A stretch of 64,000 nt of DNA from Paraburkholderia sejongensis (lineage in GTDB: Bacteria; Pseudomonadota; Gammaproteobacteria; Burkholderiales; Burkholderiaceae), in assembly GCF_020880815.1 (NCBI RefSeq), contig NZ_JAJITD010000005.1, positions 372,001 through 436,000 of the forward strand. Reading direction: 5' to 3'. Within the stretch, counting starts at the first letter, position 1. Every line of letters starts with the position of its first letter. A program made the translations under genes and the position numbers. The notes beneath the pieces were generated by a model. The model was not told the origin of the DNA, made no database searches, and worked only from the letters and a program-made list of their open reading frames with translations. Below, piece after piece: positions 28,279 to 37,934 of the stretch.

Positions 28279-29553
28279 TTATTCGCGCCCCCGCAGCCGC
28301 GTCGCTGCCACCAGTCCGATCACGAGCAGCATCCCGACGAGTCCGGCCACGCCGTTCCACCCGTGTCCGGCCCACACGTGACCGCCATACGAGCCGACCA
28401 CGCTGGAGCCGATGTAATACGCGAGCAGATACAGCGCGGCGGCCTGGCCCTTCGCTTCTTTCGCGAGTCGCCCGATCCAGCCGCTCGCGACCGAGTGCCC
28501 GGCGAAGAAGCCGAACGTCACGCACGCGATACCGGCGACGATCGCCACGAGCGGATGCAGCATCGTCAGCGCGAGGCCGCACACCATCAGCAGCAGGCTC
28601 GCGGTCAGCACGCGCGCGCGGCCGAATGTGTCGGCCATCCGACCCGACAACGGCGACGCGATCACGCCGGTCAGATAGACGACAAAAATCGCGCCGATCC
28701 CGGTCTGCGTCAACTTGTATGGCGGCGCGAGGAGCCGGTAGCCGATGTAGTTGTACAGCGTGACGAAGCTGCCCATCAGCACGAAGCCGAGCAGGAACAG
28801 TTGCGGCAGGCCGGGACGCCTGAACTGCGCGAGCAGCGCTTTGCGGTGATGCGCGAAGCCGAGTCCGCGGCGCGGCACGAAATGGCGCGACGGCGGCAGC
28901 AGCGCGCGAAACGCGAGCATCGACAGCAACCCGAGCACGCCGATCGTGCCGATCGCGACACGCCACGAAAACAGATCCGCGACCACGCCGGTAATCACGC
29001 GCCCGGCCATTCCGCCGATCGCAGTGCCACCGACGTAGAGCCCCATCGCGAGACCGAGACCGTCGGGATGCACTTCCTCCGCAAGATAGGCCATCGCGAC
29101 GGCCGGCACGCCGCCGAGCGCGAGCCCTTCGAGAAAGCGCAGCACCAGCAACTGATGCCAGTGCGGCGCGATCGACACGCCGATCGTCAGCACCGCCGAC
29201 ACGGTCAACGACAGCGTCATCAGCTTGTGCCGGCTCCAGCCTTCGGAGACGAAACCGGCGACGAAAATCGCCAGCGCGAGCGCGGCGGTGGACAGCGACA
29301 GCGACAGGCTGCTTTGCGCGGGCGTCACGCCGAACGCTTCGGAAAACGACGGCAACAGCGGCTGCACGCAGTAAAGCAGCGAGAAAGTCGCGTAGCCGGC
29401 GAACAGCAACGCGACGCTCGCACGCCAGTACGCGCGGGAGCCACGTTCGAGATACGGGATGTCCGACACGGCGGACGCGCCGGCGGCAACGGTCGATACA
29501 GCAGGGGAGGGAACAGCAGATGCAGTCCGCTGGGATTGCGGCGGCAGGGTCAC
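28279..29553 (-). CDS. MFS transporter, YnfM-like
   Basis: 424-residue permease with about 12 hydrophobic segments. FSLLYCVQPLLPSFSEAFGVTP and the SEGWSRHKLM loop match the YnfM/arabinose-efflux-like branch of the major facilitator superfamily. Substrate unknown. The start is a GTG at 29553 preceded by AAGGAG at the proper distance. The frame remains open far upstream but overlaps other genes and lacks a ribosome site. An Ala/Ser/Val-rich N-terminal tail of about 40 residues precedes the first helix. Its own upstream gap contains no obvious regulator. Confidence 0.87.
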   Translation of the reverse strand: MTLPPQSQRTASAVPSPAVSTVAAGASAVSDIPYLERGSRAYWRASVALLFAGYATFSLLYCVQPLLPSFSEAFGVTPAQSSLSLSLSTAALALAIFVAGFVSEGWSRHKLMTLSLTVSAVLTIGVSIAPHWHQLLVLRFLEGLALGGVPAVAMAYLAEEVHPDGLGLAMGLYVGGTAIGGMAGRVITGVVADLFSWRVAIGTIGVLGLLSMLAFRALLPPSRHFVPRRGLGFAHHRKALLAQFRRPGLPQLFLLGFVLMGSFVTLYNYIGYRLLAPPYKLTQTGIGAIFVVYLTGVIASPLSGRMADTFGRARVLTASLLLMVCGLALTMLHPLVAIVAGIACVTFGFFAGHSVASGWIGRLAKEAKGQAAALYLLAYYIGSSVVGSYGGHVWAGHGWNGVAGLVGMLLVIGLVAATRLRGRE

Positions 29554-29934
29554 AACAGAACTCCTTGGGTCACACGAAACGCGCAAAAGCGTGAAGGATA
29601 CGCTGAAAAAGCAACTCGGGCCGGCTCGCCGGTTTTGTTGGCGGTCATCCGCAGGGTTTATGATGGTCCGCATGACGAGGCATGGCGGTGCGATCAGCGC
29701 CGTGCGCCGTGAAGCTGGAATCAAGCGAGGAAACTCGCGAAACGACGGCTGAACCGCTTTCTGTTCGCGCTTCCCAAAGCCCGGTAAAACGGCAACAATG
29801 GTTCGAACCTTACACGCGCAAAGGGGCGGTGTAGCTTGGGTGCGCTGGCAACGTTCAATGCGAAGCGGCGTTTTTATCATCACCTCGACCGGCGGAAAAC
29901 TCACTAAGCCGGCTAAGGGAAACGGGGAAATATC
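29554..29934. other. 381-base region between divergent genes
   Basis: No gene supported. A promoter-like pair TTGTTG and TATGAT with an 18-base spacer lies near 29635-29664 on the plus strand and could serve the small gene at 29935. Confidence 0.35.
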
Positions 29935-30147
29935 ATGCAAGTCGGTTCCATTGTCCGCTCGGTACATATCGCCGTGCCGCAAGGCGCGCGCGGAATCGTC
30001 ATGCGCATTCTTGGCGACATGGCGATGGTCGCGTGGTACGCCGGCGAGCCCGGCGCGTCGCAGCAACTGAACACCGAACCCTTTTTCCTCGAAGATCTGA
30101 TCGATACCGGCGACGTGATACGTCCGGCCGGCGCGCAGACACATTGA
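29935..30147 (+). CDS. Small conserved-looking hypothetical protein
   Basis: 70 residues starting MQVGSIVRSVHIAVPQGARG. The VGSIVRS and RILGDMAMVAWYAG stretches suggest a small beta-barrel (SH3 or KOW-like) fold, but this is only an impression. GGGGAAA precedes the ATG at the right spacing. It ends 46 bases before the SrkA-type kinase gene on the same strand and is probably co-transcribed with it. No family recognised. Confidence 0.72.
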   Translation: MQVGSIVRSVHIAVPQGARGIVMRILGDMAMVAWYAGEPGASQQLNTEPFFLEDLIDTGDVIRPAGAQTH

Positions 30148-30193
30148 AGATGCCGACTCGTTTTTCCCCGCGACGCGGCGCACAATGCGGGGC

Positions 30194-31231
30194 ATGAACG
30201 ACACCATTCCCGATTCTTCCCATCCCGAGGCCGGCGCCGGCGGCGCCGTGCCGTTCGCGCGGCTCACGCCGGAAACCGTGCTGGACGCACTCGACGGCGT
30301 GCTCGCCACCGCCGGCGTGCGTACCGACGGCCGGCTACTGCCGCTCAACAGCTACGAGAATCGCGTCTACCAGGTCGGCGTCGAAGACGGGCCGCCGGTG
30401 GTCGCGAAGTTCTATCGGCCGGCGCGCTGGAGCGATGCGGCGATCCTCGAAGAGCATGCGTTCGTCGCCGAACTCGCCGCGCGCGAAATTCCGGCGGTGA
30501 CCGCGCGCGTGCTCGACGGCCGCACGCTGCACAGCTTCGACGGTTTCCGCTTCTCGGTATTCGAGCGGCGCGGCGGCCGCGCGCCCGATCTGGACCGGCG
30601 CGATACGCTCGAATGGCTAGGGCGCTTCATCGGCCGCATTCATGCGATCGGGCAGACGCAGAACTACGCTGAGCGTCCGACGCTAAACATCGAGACCTTC
30701 GGCTACGAGCCGCGCGAGTTTCTGCTCACGCATCGTTTCGTGCCGGACGATTTGCGCACCGCGTGGGAAACAGCGGTGAATCTCGCGCTCGAAGGCGTCG
30801 AGCAGGCGTTCGAGCGGGCCGGTGAGATTCGCCCGCTGCGCCTGCACGGCGATTGTCATCCAAGCAACGTGCTGTGGACCGACGCGGGTCCGCATTTCGT
30901 CGACTTCGACGACAGCCGCATGGGCCCCGCGATTCAGGACCTCTGGCTGCTGCTGCCGGGCGAACGCGTGGAAGCATCGCGCGCGCTCGCCGACCTGCTC
31001 GCCGGTTACGAGGACTTCTGCGAATTCGAGCTGCGCGAGCTGTATCTGATCGAAGCGTTGCGCACGTTGCGGCTGATTCATTACCAGGTGTGGCTTGCGC
31101 GCCGCTGGGACGATCCGGCTTTTCCGGCCGCGTTTCCGTGGTTCAACACGCAGCGTTACTGGGAGGAGCGCATCCTCGAGATGCGCGAGCAGATCGGCGC
31201 GATGCAGGAAGGGCCGTTGTGGCCGGTGTGA
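30194..31231 (+). CDS. srkA: SrkA/YihE-type stress response Ser/Thr kinase
   Basis: 345-residue aminoglycoside-phosphotransferase-fold kinase. LNSYENRVYQVG is the nucleotide-binding opening seen in SrkA, VVAKFYRPARWSD gives the conserved Lys, LHGDCHPSNVLW the catalytic Asp, and VDFDDSRMGPAIQDLW the metal-binding DFD. E. coli SrkA (YihE, RdoA) protects against programmed cell death under envelope and oxidative stress. An alternative ATG nine bases upstream is possible. E. coli srkA is coupled to dsbA; no dsbA is seen here. Confidence 0.9.
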   Translation: MNDTIPDSSHPEAGAGGAVPFARLTPETVLDALDGVLATAGVRTDGRLLPLNSYENRVYQVGVEDGPPVVAKFYRPARWSDAAILEEHAFVAELAAREIPAVTARVLDGRTLHSFDGFRFSVFERRGGRAPDLDRRDTLEWLGRFIGRIHAIGQTQNYAERPTLNIETFGYEPREFLLTHRFVPDDLRTAWETAVNLALEGVEQAFERAGEIRPLRLHGDCHPSNVLWTDAGPHFVDFDDSRMGPAIQDLWLLLPGERVEASRALADLLAGYEDFCEFELRELYLIEALRTLRLIHYQVWLARRWDDPAFPAAFPWFNTQRYWEERILEMREQIGAMQEGPLWPV

Positions 31232-31294
31232 CGCATGGCCCGGGTGGCCCGGGTGGCCACCCATACGCGCGTCGTTTCAGCTGGTCCGCAATCC

Positions 31295-33196
31295 TCAAGG
31301 CGCCTTCGACGCCACACTCGACGACTCCACCAGCGTCGATCTGACAATCACCTGCGCGCGCACGTCCCGTCCGATCGCTTCGATCGCGGGACGCATTCGC
31401 GCGAAATCATCAGGTGTGCAAACGTCGCTGTCGAAATGGGTCGCGCCGTCGCGCGTCATCGTCACCACGTTGGTGTGCGGATCGTACGCGTAGCGCGACG
31501 TGAAATCGACGAAGCGGTCCGCGGTGCGCAGCGCTTCCGGCATGTCGAGCACGCGGAAATTAGCCGGCAATTCGAGCCGCGCGCGTTCGTGAATCACCAG
31601 GTTGTGGCACACGAACGGCTGCGTGCGTTTGCGCTCGCCGAGCCAGTAGCGGGTGTCCGCATCGACGCCGCCGCCGAAACTCGTCAGCGCGGGAATCGAT
31701 GCGGTCATCCCGGTCACTACCAGGTCTTCGAGCGTGCCTTGCATCGTCAGCGTGAGCGGGCCTTCGGTGGCGGCGAGATCGCTCGTTGCGAGCGTCGCGG
31801 TGCCGCGCAGATTCGCGTTGCGCAATTCGCCCTGGATCGATTCCTCGCGCTGCGCCGGCGTTTGCGTGCGCAGCCGCGCGCGGGTCTGTTCGGCGTACGG
31901 CCCGATGTCTTCCAGCCGATAGGTGAAGCTCGCGGACCCGTCCGCCGCAACCTTGATCGCGAGGTCGGTGCTGCGCGTCATCGGCGCGGTTGCCGGCGTT
32001 TGCGCGAGCACGCCGGTGTCGACCAGCACCGCGGGCCGGTTCATATCGGACGCGGGCAGATAGCCGAATTCGACGTTCGACGCGGTCGAATCCGCGTACA
32101 TCTGCAACTCGGGCAGCCACGTGATCGCGTGATTGATCACGCCGTAGCCGGGCACGCTCGGCAGCGTGTAGATCGTGCCGTTGCTGATCAGCGCGGGCTC
32201 GTTGCGCACGCCGACCGCATCGAGCAGCGCGCCGTATAGCGCGACGTGGTCCTTGCAGTCGCCGTAGCGGTTCGCGAGAATCGCGCTCGCGCTGTGCGGC
32301 ACGACCGCATCGCGGCCCACATAGATCGCGACATAGCGCACGTTGCGGCGTACCCAGTCGTATAGCGTTTTGGCTTTGTCGCGCGGCGTGCGGTCGTGGG
32401 CGGTCAGTTGGCGCGCGAGTTGCGCGAGCGCGGCATCGTGCGCGCCGGGGTCCGCCGCCGACGCGCGATACGACGCGGCGAACGCCGCATAGCTCGGAAA
32501 CGTCGACACCATCAGCCGGTCGCCATACGACACATACGCGATCGAGCCGCGCTCCAGCCGCTCGAAATGCGCCTTGTCGTAATCGAATTCGTAGCGGGTG
32601 CGGCCGTCGCGAGTGACCGGCGACACCGCGCTGAAGCCGCGCGCGTCCGCATACAGCGGCTTGTCGGCGGGCAGGTCGTAGATCAGACGGAAGTTGCGGG
32701 TCGGCGCGAGATCGGGCGGCGTGAAGTCGCTGAATTCGCCGGGGACGATCGGCTGGCGCTGGGTCTTGCGGTAGGTCAGATGCACGCGCGCGCCTGGTTC
32801 GACCGCCGGAAACACGATCACTTTTTCCTGGATGTCCTGAAACATCGGCGCGTCGAACGACCGGGCTTCCTGCACGTCGCGAATCTGTTCGGACCGCACG
32901 TCGTGGCGTCTGCCGTCGGCGCTCAGCGTGTAGGCCTCGAGAATCTGTACGTCGGCCATGTTGCGGTTGAACCAGACGTACTGCTGCGCGACCCGGCCGA
33001 CCCCGGCCTCGGTGTTCACGCGCAGCGTCATCGAGTCGAGCTTCGCATACGAGCCGTCCGCGTTGACCGTGAAGGTCTGCGTTTCGCCTTCGTTCGTGTA
33101 CGGGTCGTCGAGCTTGAGCGCCACGCTCGCGCTCGCGGCGTGGATGCCGGCGAGCCAGCCGAGCGAGGCAACGCGGACCAGAACGTGCAGGCGCAT
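31295..33196 (-). CDS. DUF3857 and transglutaminase domain protein, exported
   Basis: 633 residues. A signal peptide (MRLHVLVRVASLGWLAGIHAASA) is followed by a DUF3857 beta domain (about residues 30-230), then a transglutaminase-like domain with Cys in ANRYGDCKDHVAL, His in VINHAITWLPE and Asp in MYADSTASN, then a beta-rich C-terminal part. Such proteins are periplasmic or surface-linked with unknown substrate; the intact Cys-His-Asp set suggests it is catalytic. It is convergent with srkA and lies downstream of the molybdenum hydroxylase operon, separated by 138 bases with a GC-rich hairpin, so it is probably a separate unit. Confidence 0.87.
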   Translation of the reverse strand: MRLHVLVRVASLGWLAGIHAASASVALKLDDPYTNEGETQTFTVNADGSYAKLDSMTLRVNTEAGVGRVAQQYVWFNRNMADVQILEAYTLSADGRRHDVRSEQIRDVQEARSFDAPMFQDIQEKVIVFPAVEPGARVHLTYRKTQRQPIVPGEFSDFTPPDLAPTRNFRLIYDLPADKPLYADARGFSAVSPVTRDGRTRYEFDYDKAHFERLERGSIAYVSYGDRLMVSTFPSYAAFAASYRASAADPGAHDAALAQLARQLTAHDRTPRDKAKTLYDWVRRNVRYVAIYVGRDAVVPHSASAILANRYGDCKDHVALYGALLDAVGVRNEPALISNGTIYTLPSVPGYGVINHAITWLPELQMYADSTASNVEFGYLPASDMNRPAVLVDTGVLAQTPATAPMTRSTDLAIKVAADGSASFTYRLEDIGPYAEQTRARLRTQTPAQREESIQGELRNANLRGTATLATSDLAATEGPLTLTMQGTLEDLVVTGMTASIPALTSFGGGVDADTRYWLGERKRTQPFVCHNLVIHERARLELPANFRVLDMPEALRTADRFVDFTSRYAYDPHTNVVTMTRDGATHFDSDVCTPDDFARMRPAIEAIGRDVRAQVIVRSTLVESSSVASKAP

Positions 33197-33334
33197 GACA
33201 GGTGATATCCGGACGGTGACGTTGACGGGATCGTCAGCTAGCGTCGGTTCGCGCCGCGCGGATGTCAAGCGGCTGTCGCGCATTGCGCGGGCGGTGGCGC
33301 GGCACGCCACCCGCCGGACGCAACCCGCGCGACG

Positions 33335-34357
33335 CTACACGCCGCAAGCCGCCCCGCCCGACGCCGCGATCTCGCGCGCGGCCTTCGCGCCTTCGACCTG
33401 CAACAAGGTAGGCAGCGACACGCCGTTCTTCGCCGCGGTCACTTCCGCGAGGATCGACACCGCGATCTCGGGCGGCGTGCGGCTGCCGATATAAATCCCG
33501 ACCGGCCCATGCAGCCGCGCCAGCTCGGCGTCGTTCAGATCGAACTCCTTGAGCCGCTCGCGCCTCGCCTGATTGTTGCGCCGCGAGCCGAGCGCGCCGA
33601 CATAAAACGCCGGCGTTTTCAGCGCTTCCATCAGCGCCAGATCGTCGAGCTTCGGATCGTGCGTGAGCGCGATCACCGCGCAGCGTTCGTCGAGCTTCAT
33701 GTCGAGCACGGTGTCGTCCGGCATCGTGCGCACGAGCTTCGTGCCGGGCACGTCCCATTCCTCGGTGTATTCCTCGCGCGGATCGCAGACGGTGACCTGG
33801 TAGTCGAGCCCCACCGCGATATGGCACAGATAGCGCGACAATTGCCCCGCGCCGATCACCAGCATCCGGTAGCGCGGCCCGTGGATCGTCAGCAGACGCT
33901 GGCCGTCGAAATGCACGCCGTCGGTCGCCTGCGCGTCGTCGAGCCGGACCGCGCCGGTCGCCATGTCGAGTTCGCGCGCGAGCAGCCGGCCGTTCTCGAC
34001 CGCGTGACACAGTTCGGCGATCGCGCTGGCCGGCGTCAACGGTTCCAGCACCAGCTGGATCGTGCCGCCGCACGGCAGCCCGAAGCGGTGCGCCTCTTCG
34101 GCGGTGATCCCATACTTCACCGCTTCCGGGTGGGTCTGCTCGATACCGCGCTGCCGCACCCGCTCGATCAGATCGTCTTCGATACAGCCGCCCGACACCG
34201 AGCCGACCACGTGGCCGTCGTCGCGCACCGCGAGCATCGCGCCTTCGGGGCGCGGCGACGAACCCCACGTCTTCACGACCGTGACGAGTAGTGCGCGATG
34301 TCCGTCTTCCAGCCAGCGAGCGCTGGATTTCAGGACTTCGAGATCCACGCTGTCCAT
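33335..34357 (-). CDS. XdhC/CoxI-family molybdenum cofactor maturation protein
   Basis: 340 residues. XdhC-family proteins bind and sulfurate or insert the molybdenum cofactor into xanthine-dehydrogenase-type enzymes. The N-terminal XdhC domain shows TWGSSPRPEGAML, SVSGGCIEDDL and FGLPCGGTIQLVLE; the C-terminal Rossmann-like domain has VIGAGQLSRYL and GALGSRRNNQARRERL. The start overlaps the end of coxG by 28 bases, so it is the last gene of the cox-like operon. It would mature the large subunit encoded upstream. Confidence 0.9.
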   Translation of the reverse strand: MDSVDLEVLKSSARWLEDGHRALLVTVVKTWGSSPRPEGAMLAVRDDGHVVGSVSGGCIEDDLIERVRQRGIEQTHPEAVKYGITAEEAHRFGLPCGGTIQLVLEPLTPASAIAELCHAVENGRLLARELDMATGAVRLDDAQATDGVHFDGQRLLTIHGPRYRMLVIGAGQLSRYLCHIAVGLDYQVTVCDPREEYTEEWDVPGTKLVRTMPDDTVLDMKLDERCAVIALTHDPKLDDLALMEALKTPAFYVGALGSRRNNQARRERLKEFDLNDAELARLHGPVGIYIGSRTPPEIAVSILAEVTAAKNGVSLPTLLQVEGAKAAREIAASGGAACGV

Positions 34358-34935
34358 GATTTCTTCCCTTTCTTTGTGTCGCCGTCGGACGTGCCGTCCG
34401 CGGTTTCGTTCGATTCCGGTTGCGTCGCCGCGGATGCGGCTTCGGTTGCTGCCGGCGTGACCGCATCGCCGTGCGCCGGGCCGGCGCTATTGTCGCCCGA
34501 GAGCTGGGCACTGAAGCGCCGAAAAAATTCCCCGGCGATCTTGCGCGCGGCACCGTCGACGAGCCGCGAGCCGATCTGCGCGAGCTTGCCGCCGACCTGC
34601 GCGTTGGCCGTGTAGCTGAGCTTCGTGGCGGCGTCGCCGTCGGCTTCGAGCACGACCTGCGCGTTGCCCTTCGCGAAGCCGGCCGCGCCGCCCTGACCTT
34701 CGAACACGATCGTGTAGGTGCGAGGTGCGTCGATGTCGGTCAGCTGCATGCGCCCTTTAAAACGCGCCTTGACCGGCCCGACCGCCGCGCTCAACGCGAC
34801 GAGATACGCGTTCTCGCCGTCGGGATCGATGCTTTCGCAGCCGGGGATGCACGCGCGCAGAATGTCGGTGTCGTTCAGCGCGTCCCATGTTTGCTGGTGC
34901 GCGACCGGCAGCGTGTGCGTTTCGGTCAATTCCAT
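34330..34935 (-). CDS. coxG: CoxG-like SRPBCC protein
   Basis: 201 residues. The SRPBCC/CoxG fold covers about residues 1-150 (LPVAHQQTWDALNDTDILRACIPGCES and GGKLAQIGSRLVDGAARKIAGEFF, both typical of CoxG). The rest is a disordered tail rich in Ala, Thr, Ser and Glu, ending in a Lys/Trp-rich segment (KKGKKSWTAWISKS). CoxG is needed to attach CO dehydrogenase to the membrane in carboxydotrophs; the tail could serve such docking. It overlaps coxE by 10 bases and xdhC by 28. Confidence 0.88.
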   Translation of the reverse strand: MELTETHTLPVAHQQTWDALNDTDILRACIPGCESIDPDGENAYLVALSAAVGPVKARFKGRMQLTDIDAPRTYTIVFEGQGGAAGFAKGNAQVVLEADGDAATKLSYTANAQVGGKLAQIGSRLVDGAARKIAGEFFRRFSAQLSGDNSAGPAHGDAVTPAATEAASAATQPESNETADGTSDGDTKKGKKSWTAWISKS

Positions 34936-36212
34936 GAGCTTGCTCCTGCGGGTGTCGTTGCGGCGACGGCCCGGCGCGGCGCGCGCGCGAGTTGCGCGAG
35001 GTCGCGGCCGAACGCGGCGAGACTGTCTAGATTATGAACCGGACGATGCGCGTCCACATGCGGGAGGATCGCCTGCACGCCGCGCGCTTTCGGGGTGAAA
35101 CCGCTGAAACGCAGCAGCGGATTGAGCCAGACGATTCGATGTGCGAAGCGCGCGAGGCGCGCCATTTCGGTGTCGAGCACGTCGATCGCTTCGTGATCGA
35201 GTCCGTCGGTGACGAGCAGCACGGTGGCCCGGCCGGTGAGCACGCGACGTGCCCAGCGCCGGTTGAATTCGGCGAGCGCCGCGCCGATGCGGGTGCCGCC
35301 CGACCAGTCCACAACCTGATCGCTGAGCGTCGCGATCGCGACATCGGGGTCGCGCTCGCGCAGCGCGCGGGTCGCGTTGGTGAGCCGGGTGCCGAACAGG
35401 AAGACCTGCAGACGTTCGCGCGATTGCAGCAGCGCGTGGCAGAAGTACAGCACCGCGCGCGAGTAGTTGCTCATCGAACCGGAGATGTCGAGCAGCAGCA
35501 CCAGCGGCGGCTTGCGTTCGACCACCGCGCGATATTTCCACACGGTCCAGTCGCCGCCCGCGCGCACCGCGTGCCGCGCGCTCGCGCGCAAGTCCGCATG
35601 GGTGCCGTGCGATGCCGCTTTGAGGCGGCGCGTCGGTTCCGTCGCGAGCGGTAGCCGCTGGCCGCGAATCAGATGACGCAGCGTGCGCCATTCGTCGGCG
35701 CTGAGCGTGTCGAAATCGCGCTGACGCAACCGCTCTTCCGCGCTGAACGTGAGCTGCGCGTGCAACTCGTGCTGCTCCGTTTCCGGCGCCGCGTGGTGTT
35801 GCGGCGACGGCGGCATGCGGACCGCGAGCGCGTCGGCGAGGCGGTTGTTGCGCTTGGGCGGCGGCAGGCCGTCGCGCACTTTCGGCAGCAGCAGCGCGCG
35901 CAGCTTGCCTTCCCAGTCGGGGTCGCGCCAGAACAGTTCGAACGCGGCGTTGAACAGGTCCCGTTCGTCGGGCGCGGTGACCAGCAGCGCGGCGAGTGCC
36001 GCGCGCACGTCGTCGCGGCGGCCAAGGTCGATCCATTGCAGCGCGGCGAGCGCGTCGACCGCCTGCGCGGGCGACATCGGCAGGCCGGCGCCGCGCAGCA
36101 CGCGGACGAAATGGACCACGTTGCGCGCGAGCATCGGCGCGGTGGGTGGGGCCGCCGTGGGTGGCTGCGGGTTGGTGTCGTTGCTGTCGTCGGGGCCGCT
36201 TTGCCTGGTCAT
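34926..36212 (-). CDS. coxE: CoxE-like von Willebrand factor A domain protein
   Basis: 428 residues. The N-terminal part (VVHFVRVLRGAGLPMSPAQAVDALAAL) is the CoxE-type helical domain, and the C-terminal half is a VWA domain with MIDAS motif LLLDISGSMS and later VTDGLDHE. CoxE works with the AAA ATPase CoxD in post-translational maturation of the active site of CO-dehydrogenase-like enzymes, like MoxR/VWA pairs. The ATG at 36212 is the first plausible start after the coxD stop. A Pro/Thr-rich stretch lies at residues 10-30. Confidence 0.9.
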   Translation of the reverse strand: MTRQSGPDDSNDTNPQPPTAAPPTAPMLARNVVHFVRVLRGAGLPMSPAQAVDALAALQWIDLGRRDDVRAALAALLVTAPDERDLFNAAFELFWRDPDWEGKLRALLLPKVRDGLPPPKRNNRLADALAVRMPPSPQHHAAPETEQHELHAQLTFSAEERLRQRDFDTLSADEWRTLRHLIRGQRLPLATEPTRRLKAASHGTHADLRASARHAVRAGGDWTVWKYRAVVERKPPLVLLLDISGSMSNYSRAVLYFCHALLQSRERLQVFLFGTRLTNATRALRERDPDVAIATLSDQVVDWSGGTRIGAALAEFNRRWARRVLTGRATVLLVTDGLDHEAIDVLDTEMARLARFAHRIVWLNPLLRFSGFTPKARGVQAILPHVDAHRPVHNLDSLAAFGRDLAQLARAPRRAVAATTPAGASSWN

Positions 36213-36223
36213 CCGAACGATCC

Positions 36224-37105
36224 TCACGCGGACAGGCACTGCGCGATCTGCGCGGCGTCGATGCGCGCGAGATCGTCCTGATACTTGAGCAGCACGCCGA
36301 GCGTGTTCTGCACCGATTGCGGATCGAGTTCCGTCACCGACAGCGCTTCGAGCGCGCGGCACCAGTCGATCGTCTCGGCGATGCCGGGCGCCTTGAACAG
36401 ATCCATCCCGCGCAGCCGGTGCACGAAATCGACCGCGCGCCGCTGCAATTGCTCGGACGTTTGCGGCGCGCGCGCGGCGACGATTTCCAGTTCGCGCTCG
36501 CGGTCCGGGTAGCCGATCCATTGATACAGACAGCGCCGTTTCAGCGCGTCGTGCACTTCGCGGGTGCGGTTCGACGTCATGATCACGAGCGGCGGCTGGG
36601 CGGCGCGCACGGTCCCGTATTCGGGAATCGATACCTGGAAGTCCGAAAGCAGTTCGAGCAGGAACGCTTCGAACGGCTCGTCGGCGCGGTCGATTTCGTC
36701 GATCAGCAGCACGCGGCGCGCGCCCGGATGGTGTTCGTCCGGCAGCAGCGCCTGCAACAGCGGCCGCTTGAGCAGGAATTCGCCGCGATACAGCGTGTCG
36801 TTATCGGCGCGCTCGCCGGTTGCTTCGGCGAGGCGCAGCGCCATGATCTGGCGCGGGTAGTCCCACTCGTACAGCGCACTGGCGGTGTCGAGTCCTTCGT
36901 AGCATTGCAGCCGCAGCAGCGTGGTGCCGAGCATGCCGGCGGCCGCTTTCGCGAGTTCGGTTTTGCCGACCCCGGGTTCGCCTTCGACGAACAGCGGCCG
37001 CTCCATGCGCAGCGCGAGATACAACGCGGTCGCGAGTTCGCGGCTCGCGAAATAGCGTTGCGCGGCGAGCTGCGCGAGGGTGTCGTCGATCGAGGCCGGC
37101 TGCAT
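36224..37105 (-). CDS. coxD: CoxD-like MoxR family AAA ATPase
   Basis: 293 residues. Walker A is EGEPGVGKTELAKA, Walker B is RVLLIDEIDRADE, sensor 1 is IMTSNRTREVHDALKRR. The protein belongs to the MoxR branch of AAA+ chaperones and is paired with the VWA gene 11 bases downstream. CoxD acts as an unfoldase or chaperone in assembling the active site of CoxL. It lies 11 bases after coxM in the operon. Confidence 0.92.
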   Translation of the reverse strand: MQPASIDDTLAQLAAQRYFASRELATALYLALRMERPLFVEGEPGVGKTELAKAAAGMLGTTLLRLQCYEGLDTASALYEWDYPRQIMALRLAEATGERADNDTLYRGEFLLKRPLLQALLPDEHHPGARRVLLIDEIDRADEPFEAFLLELLSDFQVSIPEYGTVRAAQPPLVIMTSNRTREVHDALKRRCLYQWIGYPDRERELEIVAARAPQTSEQLQRRAVDFVHRLRGMDLFKAPGIAETIDWCRALEALSVTELDPQSVQNTLGVLLKYQDDLARIDAAQIAQCLSA

Positions 37106-37116
37106 CGCAAGGATCG

Positions 37117-37914
37117 CTAAGCAGTTGCCTTCGTCACCGCGCGTGCGGCCAGCACCGGGATCAGGTGCGCGCGGTACTCGGCGCTCGCGTGCATGTCGTC
37201 GTTCAGCTCGTCGGCCGGCACACTGACAGCGCGCGCCGCGTCGGGCGTGAAGTTCGCCGACAGTGCGTTTTCGAGTCCCGTCGCACGAAACACCGACGAC
37301 GCCGCGCCGGTCACCGCGACCCGCACGCCGCCCGCGAACTTCGCGACGAACACGCCGACTAGCGCGAAGTGCGACGCCGGGTTGCGAAATTTCTCGTACG
37401 CGGCCCGCTCCGGCACCGGAAATTCGACCGCGACGATCAGCTCGTCCGGTTCAAGCGCGGTCTCGTACATGCCGACGAAGAAATCGCCCGAGGCGATGCG
37501 CCGCCGTTCGGTGACGATCGTCGCGTCGAGCCCCAGTGCCGCGGCCGGGTAGCACGCGGCCGGGTCGTCGTTCGCGAGCGAGCCGCCGATCGTGCCGAGC
37601 GCGCGCACCTGGCGATCGCCGATATGGCCGGCGAGATCGGCGAGCGCCGGCAATACGCGCCGCACGTCCGGATGATCGGCGACGTCCGCATGACAGACCG
37701 CCGCGCCGATCGTCACCTTGTTCGCATCGACCGTGATCGACTTCAGCGCCGGAATTCGCGTCACGTCGACCAGTTGCGACGGCTGCGCGAGCCGCAGCCG
37801 CATCGTCGGCAACAGGCTCTGGCCGCCGGCGATGAATTTGGCTTCGGTGTCGGCGGACAGGGCTGCGGCGGCCGCTTGCGGATCCGTCGCGCGTTGATAC
37901 TCGAATGAATACAT
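37117..37914 (-). CDS. coxM: CoxM-like FAD-binding medium subunit
   Basis: 265 residues of the molybdopterin dehydrogenase FAD-binding family. The FAD pyrophosphate motifs are AKFIAGGQSLLPTMRLRL and RALGTIGGSLANDDPAACYPAA. It would pass electrons from the 2Fe-2S subunit to a quinone or other acceptor. It sits 20 bases after coxL. The ATG at 37914 gives MYSFEYQRATDP, a standard CoxM start. Confidence 0.93.
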   Translation of the reverse strand: MYSFEYQRATDPQAAAAALSADTEAKFIAGGQSLLPTMRLRLAQPSQLVDVTRIPALKSITVDANKVTIGAAVCHADVADHPDVRRVLPALADLAGHIGDRQVRALGTIGGSLANDDPAACYPAAALGLDATIVTERRRIASGDFFVGMYETALEPDELIVAVEFPVPERAAYEKFRNPASHFALVGVFVAKFAGGVRVAVTGAASSVFRATGLENALSANFTPDAARAVSVPADELNDDMHASAEYRAHLIPVLAARAVTKATA

Positions 37915-37934
37915 GTCGAATGCTCCGCTCAGGA

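Noticed and set aside
28216..29712. 498-codon plus-strand ORF
   Set aside because: Antisense to the YnfM-like transporter and dominated by Arg, His and Gln.
31239..31264. Tandem GGCCCGGGT duplication after srkA
   Set aside because: Only two copies of nine bases in GC-rich DNA; within chance expectation.
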